This document shows positions 58,772 through 64,000 of a stretch of DNA of 64,000 nt, piece after piece (the first letter of the stretch is position 1; the number at the start of each line of letters is the position of its first letter). Source of the DNA: Mycolicibacterium sp. P1-5. Lineage in GTDB: Bacteria; Actinomycetota; Actinomycetes; Mycobacteriales; Mycobacteriaceae. The DNA lies in NCBI RefSeq assembly GCF_008329565.1, contig NZ_NPKT01000014.1, positions 62,001 through 126,000 of the forward strand. Reading direction: 5' to 3'. The notes under the pieces were generated by a model that was given only the letters and a program-made list of their open reading frames with translations, was not told the DNA's origin and did no database searches. Made by a program: the position numbers and the translations under genes.

Positions 58772-61575
<2,804 letters not shown>

Positions 61576-61606
61576 GATCAGCTGTCCGGTCGGGGTTGTC
61601 GACCGG

Positions 61607-61966
61607 TCAACGCAGCATTGCTGCAAGTACTACGGCCTCGCTGATATCAACGGCCTTGCTTGCCGTGAGCAGCGTCAGATTTCCACCCTTGGCGAGCTGA
61701 CGTAAGTGCGTGAGGGCTTCGGCCCGCGCAGGATCGGTCAATTCGTCCTGATAGCGGCGAGTGAACTCCTCGAATCGTTCCGGAGCGTGGCCATACCACT
61801 TGCGCAGCTCGGTGGACGGCGCGACGTGTTTGCACCACTCGTCCACGTCGGCTTTTTCCTTGGTCATGCCGCGCGGCCAGATCCGGTCCACCAATACCCG
61901 GGTGCCGTCGTCGCGCTCCCGCTCGTCGTACACACGGCGCACCTGCACCACGTGGGTATTTCCCAT
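61607..61966 (-). CDS. DUF488 family protein
   Basis: This 119-residue protein has the DUF488 pattern: VRRVYDERERDDGTRVLVDR followed by IWPRG and then LTLLTASK. The WPRGM motif and its central tryptophans are typical. Function is unknown; DUF488 proteins are often near haem or stress genes. It is divergent from SufR-like copy 3, with the shared element in the 119-bp gap between them. Its 3' end is 31 bp from the aconitase stop. Confidence 0.88.
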   Translation of the reverse strand: MGNTHVVQVRRVYDERERDDGTRVLVDRIWPRGMTKEKADVDEWCKHVAPSTELRKWYGHAPERFEEFTRRYQDELTDPARAEALTHLRQLAKGGNLTLLTASKAVDISEAVVLAAMLR

Positions 61967-62034
61967 TGGTCTGCCTCCCGTCTCCGCGAGGAACCTGGCC
62001 TCGTTTCCGCACGTCTGAGGCCCGTGGCCCCTGC

Positions 62035-62066
62035 TAATATAGAGGAAGCATATCCGTTAAACATGG
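62035..62066 (+). promoter_or_regulatory. Shared AT-rich element upstream of SufR-like copy 3 (and DUF488)
   Basis: TAATATAGAGGA is followed by AGCATATCCGTTAAACATGG. The first 12 bases are identical to the element in front of the haemoglobin gene. TGCTAATAT forms an extended -10, about 46 bp before the GTG start. This suggests promoter plus operator in one block. Confidence 0.65.
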
Positions 62067-62085
62067 TGGAAGATAAGGGTGCGGG

Positions 62086-62889
62086 GTGGACGACGAGTCA
62101 GACACTGCGGCCGGTCCGCGACGGCGACGAGATCGCCTGCCGCGCAACCGGCAACGTGAACGAGTACTCCAGATGGTGCGTGAGCACGGCGGCGCGATCG
62201 ACGCAGTCGAGCTCGCCTCGAACATCGACTTGCACGTCACCACTGTGCGTTTCCACTTGGACGCATTGTGTGACGAAGGGGCTGTCGAACGCATCCGGAT
62301 GAGCCGGAACGGTGTGGGCCGTCCACGCACCGGATACCGCGCCGTCGAGGAGCGCCTGGACTATCGGATACTCGCCGAGATCCTCGCGATGGAACTGGGA
62401 GAGACGGTGCAGGTACGCGCTCAACGTGCCCAGCGCGCCGGTCAGCAGTGGGCCGACCGCATCGCGGATGCGCAGGGCGAAGTCGTTGTCAGCCAGGACG
62501 GTACGGACCCGGCACAAGCCGGTGACTCGCTGGACCGGGGAGCGGTGCTCGCCAACGCGGTCTTCAACCGGATGGGGTTCGGCTCCGAACTGGCTGCCGA
62601 GTCAGAGCCGTCGGCATCGCTGTCGGCTGACAGTGAGCAGGTCCTCGGGCGCGAGCGGGTCATTCGGCTGCATGCATGCCCCGTACGGGATTTGGCCCGA
62701 GCTCACCCCGAGGTCGGTTGCGGTGTGCACCTGGGGCTGCTGCAGGGTTTGCTCGACCACGCGGCCACCGGTGGACATCAAGACATCGAAGGCGGGGCGC
62801 TGTCGGCCCGACTCGAACCGTTCGTCGAACCCGAACTCTGTATCGCGAGGATGGCGGCCCCGCGCAAGTCCAGGCCTCCTTCCAGCTGA
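62086..62889 (+). CDS. SufR-type (COG2345) Fe-S cluster-type HTH regulator, copy 3
   Basis: This 267-residue regulator has a helix-turn-helix NIDLHVTTVRFHLDALCDEG, a long linker and the conserved C-terminal cysteines in LHACPVRDLARAH, EVGCGVHLGLLQG and EPELCIARM (C-x13-C-x39-C). Its C-terminus is clearly related to copy 1. GTG 62086 is the likely start. Its promoter carries the same element as the haemoglobin and AhpD-aconitase promoters, so it is the best candidate to bind them, including its own. It is convergent with the haemoglobin gene (64 bp). Confidence 0.85.
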   Translation: MDDESDTAAGPRRRRDRLPRNRQRERVLQMVREHGGAIDAVELASNIDLHVTTVRFHLDALCDEGAVERIRMSRNGVGRPRTGYRAVEERLDYRILAEILAMELGETVQVRAQRAQRAGQQWADRIADAQGEVVVSQDGTDPAQAGDSLDRGAVLANAVFNRMGFGSELAAESEPSASLSADSEQVLGRERVIRLHACPVRDLARAHPEVGCGVHLGLLQGLLDHAATGGHQDIEGGALSARLEPFVEPELCIARMAAPRKSRPPSS

Positions 62890-62953
62890 TCGATCGCGGC
62901 AGCCCGGCCAGGCGCGTAAAGTCAGCCCTCGATGCGGTTGGCGCGGTCGCGAG

Positions 62954-63403
62954 TCAGATTGGTTGTCGGACAAGGACATCGAGTTCCTCTGAGCTGTCAC
63001 CGGTGAGCCGGCGGTGCATCGCTCGGGCGATTCTGGTCGCTTGTATTTTCGCGTGCTCGGCAATCGGGCCTTGATACATCTCGTCGATGGTGGCGTTCCA
63101 CAGTTCGAGCCAGCGCAGGAAGTGACGGGAGGTGAGCGCATGCCGGCGATGGACAGGCTGATGGGCACGTAGCGCGCTGCCCGTGTAGAGCCCTGCCCGG
63201 AACAGGACCGTCTGCCAAAAGTCGCACATGACCGGAAGATGCGATTCGAGGCCCTTCATCCGCACCTCGGTGAATGGCTCCGCAAGGACGTCGTCGACGA
63301 GGACCTGGCCGTAGAAGCGACGCAGCAGTGCCTCGACGTCGTCGCGATCGGCTAGATCCAGCCGCGCCGACTCGGCCGTTCGAGGTGCCCAGGTGACATC
63401 CAT
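62954..63403 (-). CDS. Group III truncated haemoglobin
   Basis: This 149-residue globin has the trHb-III features: FYGQVLVDDVLAEPF, then HLPVMCDFWQTVLFRAGLY, then LTSRHFLRWLELW, where the histidine is the expected proximal haem ligand. Group III truncated globins are linked to NO or O2 chemistry; M. tuberculosis is known for glbN and glbO (groups I and II), so this is an accessory globin. ATG 63403 follows AGAGGGAGC. The shared AT-rich element lies 20-49 bp upstream. Confidence 0.88.
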   Translation of the reverse strand: MDVTWAPRTAESARLDLADRDDVEALLRRFYGQVLVDDVLAEPFTEVRMKGLESHLPVMCDFWQTVLFRAGLYTGSALRAHQPVHRRHALTSRHFLRWLELWNATIDEMYQGPIAEHAKIQATRIARAMHRRLTGDSSEELDVLVRQPI

Positions 63404-63422
63404 ATCGCTCCCTCTGGCATCA

Positions 63423-63452
63423 CATTTAAACGATTATGCTCCTCTATATTAA
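63423..63452 (-). promoter_or_regulatory. Shared AT-rich element upstream of the trHb gene
   Basis: Read on the minus strand, TTAATATAGAGGAGCATA is followed by ATCGTTTAAATG. TGTTAATAT makes an extended -10, 42-50 bp before the globin start. Bases TAATATAGAGGA match the copy-3 promoter exactly, followed in both by GCATA and CGTT. Confidence 0.65.
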
Positions 63453-63486
63453 CAATCTTCTCCAGCTTGGATAGGTCCCTGTCGTG

Positions 63487-63505
63487 CTGATCACTAGCTG
63501 ATCAG
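63487..63505. repeat. Perfect inverted repeat upstream of the trHb gene
   Basis: CTGATCA and TGATCAG are exact complements with a 5-bp spacer (CTAGC). The repeat lies about 84-102 bp before the globin start, upstream of the shared element. It is too AT-rich and short for a terminator and could be a second operator. Confidence 0.55.
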
Positions 63506-63549
63506 AGGAATCGCCGACCGAGGAACAAGCCGCCTTGAGCAGATAGTAG

Positions 63550-63579
63550 AAAGAGCCCCGGACTAATCCGGGGCTCTTT
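63550..63579. terminator. Strong bidirectional hairpin after tRNA-Lys
   Basis: AAAGAGCCCCGGA pairs perfectly with TCCGGGGCTCTTT around CTAA, a 13-bp stem with a T-rich end in both directions. It lies 6 bp past the tRNA 3' end (minus strand) and should terminate it, also insulating the globin promoter region. Confidence 0.85.
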
Positions 63580-63585
63580 CTGCTG

Positions 63586-63658
<73 letters not shown>

Positions 63659-63822
63659 GTTACCGCGTCAGCGACAATAACAAACACCACAGCCGAACAT
63701 GAAATCCAGTTGATGGTCTTGCCTGAGCCGCTGATCTGCGCAGTCGCCACCAGCCTAGGGGTTCCCTTAGACTATTGCCAAACATTCCCAGCGTTCACAC
63801 AGCTAGCAAGATTGAGGGCGGT

Positions 63823-64000
63823 ATGTGGCAGGTCGGCACGGTGAACCGGCCGTGGTCTGGGCTGGCCGCCTTCGCGACCATCCCCGCCCTGCTGATCGGG
63901 CTCAGCGGGTGCGGCAGCAGTGAGTCGGCGCCCGCGCCGGCGAAGGTCATCGCCGACAAGGGCACACCGTACGGCGACCTGCTCATTCCTCAGCTGACGG
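63823..64000 (+). CDS. ldtB: L,D-transpeptidase LdtB-like lipoprotein, 3' truncated by window edge
   Basis: Only the first 59 codons are in the window. It begins MWQVGTVNRPWSG, has a hydrophobic signal (FATIPALLIGL) and a lipobox LSGC, then APAKVIADKGTPYGDLLIPQ, which closely resembles the N-terminus of M. tuberculosis Rv2518c (LdtMt2). The full enzyme forms 3-3 peptidoglycan crosslinks on the outer face of the membrane and is linked to beta-lactam tolerance. The rest of the protein cannot be judged. The 164-bp gap after tRNA-Lys holds its promoter. Confidence 0.78.
   Translation, partial: MWQVGTVNRPWSGLAAFATIPALLIGLSGCGSSESAPAPAKVIADKGTPYGDLLIPQLT

Overview
The window is high-GC actinobacterial DNA and almost certainly comes from a mycobacterium, probably a fast-growing Mycolicibacterium. 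The evidence is a single-chain type I fatty acid synthase followed by acpS, a Tat-secreted Rv2525c-like protein upstream of fas, a complete DosR/DosS dormancy system with its usual target genes, a WS/DGAT acyltransferase, and the start of an LdtB-like L,D-transpeptidase lipoprotein at the right edge. Gene names below come from recognising sequence features and from remembered M. tuberculosis gene order. No database search was run.

Layout. (1) 1-3557: the end of a catabolic-looking operon (acyl-CoA synthetase, two unknown proteins, a BFD-type ferredoxin, an NTF2/SnoaL-like protein and an SDR). (2) 3.6-20.8 kb: a compact dormancy (DosR-type) island. It holds an Acg-like nitroreductase, an OtsB1-like trehalose-phosphatase/GH65 fusion, two universal stress proteins, dosR-dosS, pfkB, a DUF1876 protein, an Rv2004c-like kinase, PEP synthase and a P-type ATPase. 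DosR-like palindromes lie in front of several of these units. (3) 20.7-25.6 kb: lipid genes (WS/DGAT, acyl-CoA dehydrogenase), a ChaB-like protein and an MFS transporter. (4) 25.7-39.9 kb: a conserved core, Rv2525c-like, fas, acpS, an alcohol dehydrogenase, an M20 peptidase, bcp and a DUF3618 protein. (5) 40-63.5 kb: an accessory stretch between that core and tRNA-Lys/ldtB, which I remember as close neighbours in M. tuberculosis.

The accessory stretch starts with peptidase, transporter, P450, tandem Gre-like factors, a DadA-like oxidase and a PucR regulator. From about 50 kb it becomes a coherent iron-sulfur/NO/redox set: 7Fe ferredoxin, DUF2249, an extra cytochrome c oxidase subunit I, a ferredoxin-reductase-like flavoprotein, DoxX, OsmC, hemerythrin, an AhpD-like protein, an aconitase with an unusual insertion, DUF488 and a group III truncated haemoglobin. 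These genes are interleaved with three paralogous SufR-type (COG2345) regulators, each with a three-cysteine C-terminal signature. Several promoters here carry AT-rich palindromes. Three of them (in front of the AhpD-aconitase pair, the third regulator and the haemoglobin gene) share one roughly 30-bp element. This looks like a multi-regulator Fe-S-sensing regulon and is the best candidate here for an undescribed system.

No insertion sequence, integrase, CRISPR array or rRNA was seen. One tRNA-Lys(CTT) is present near the right edge.
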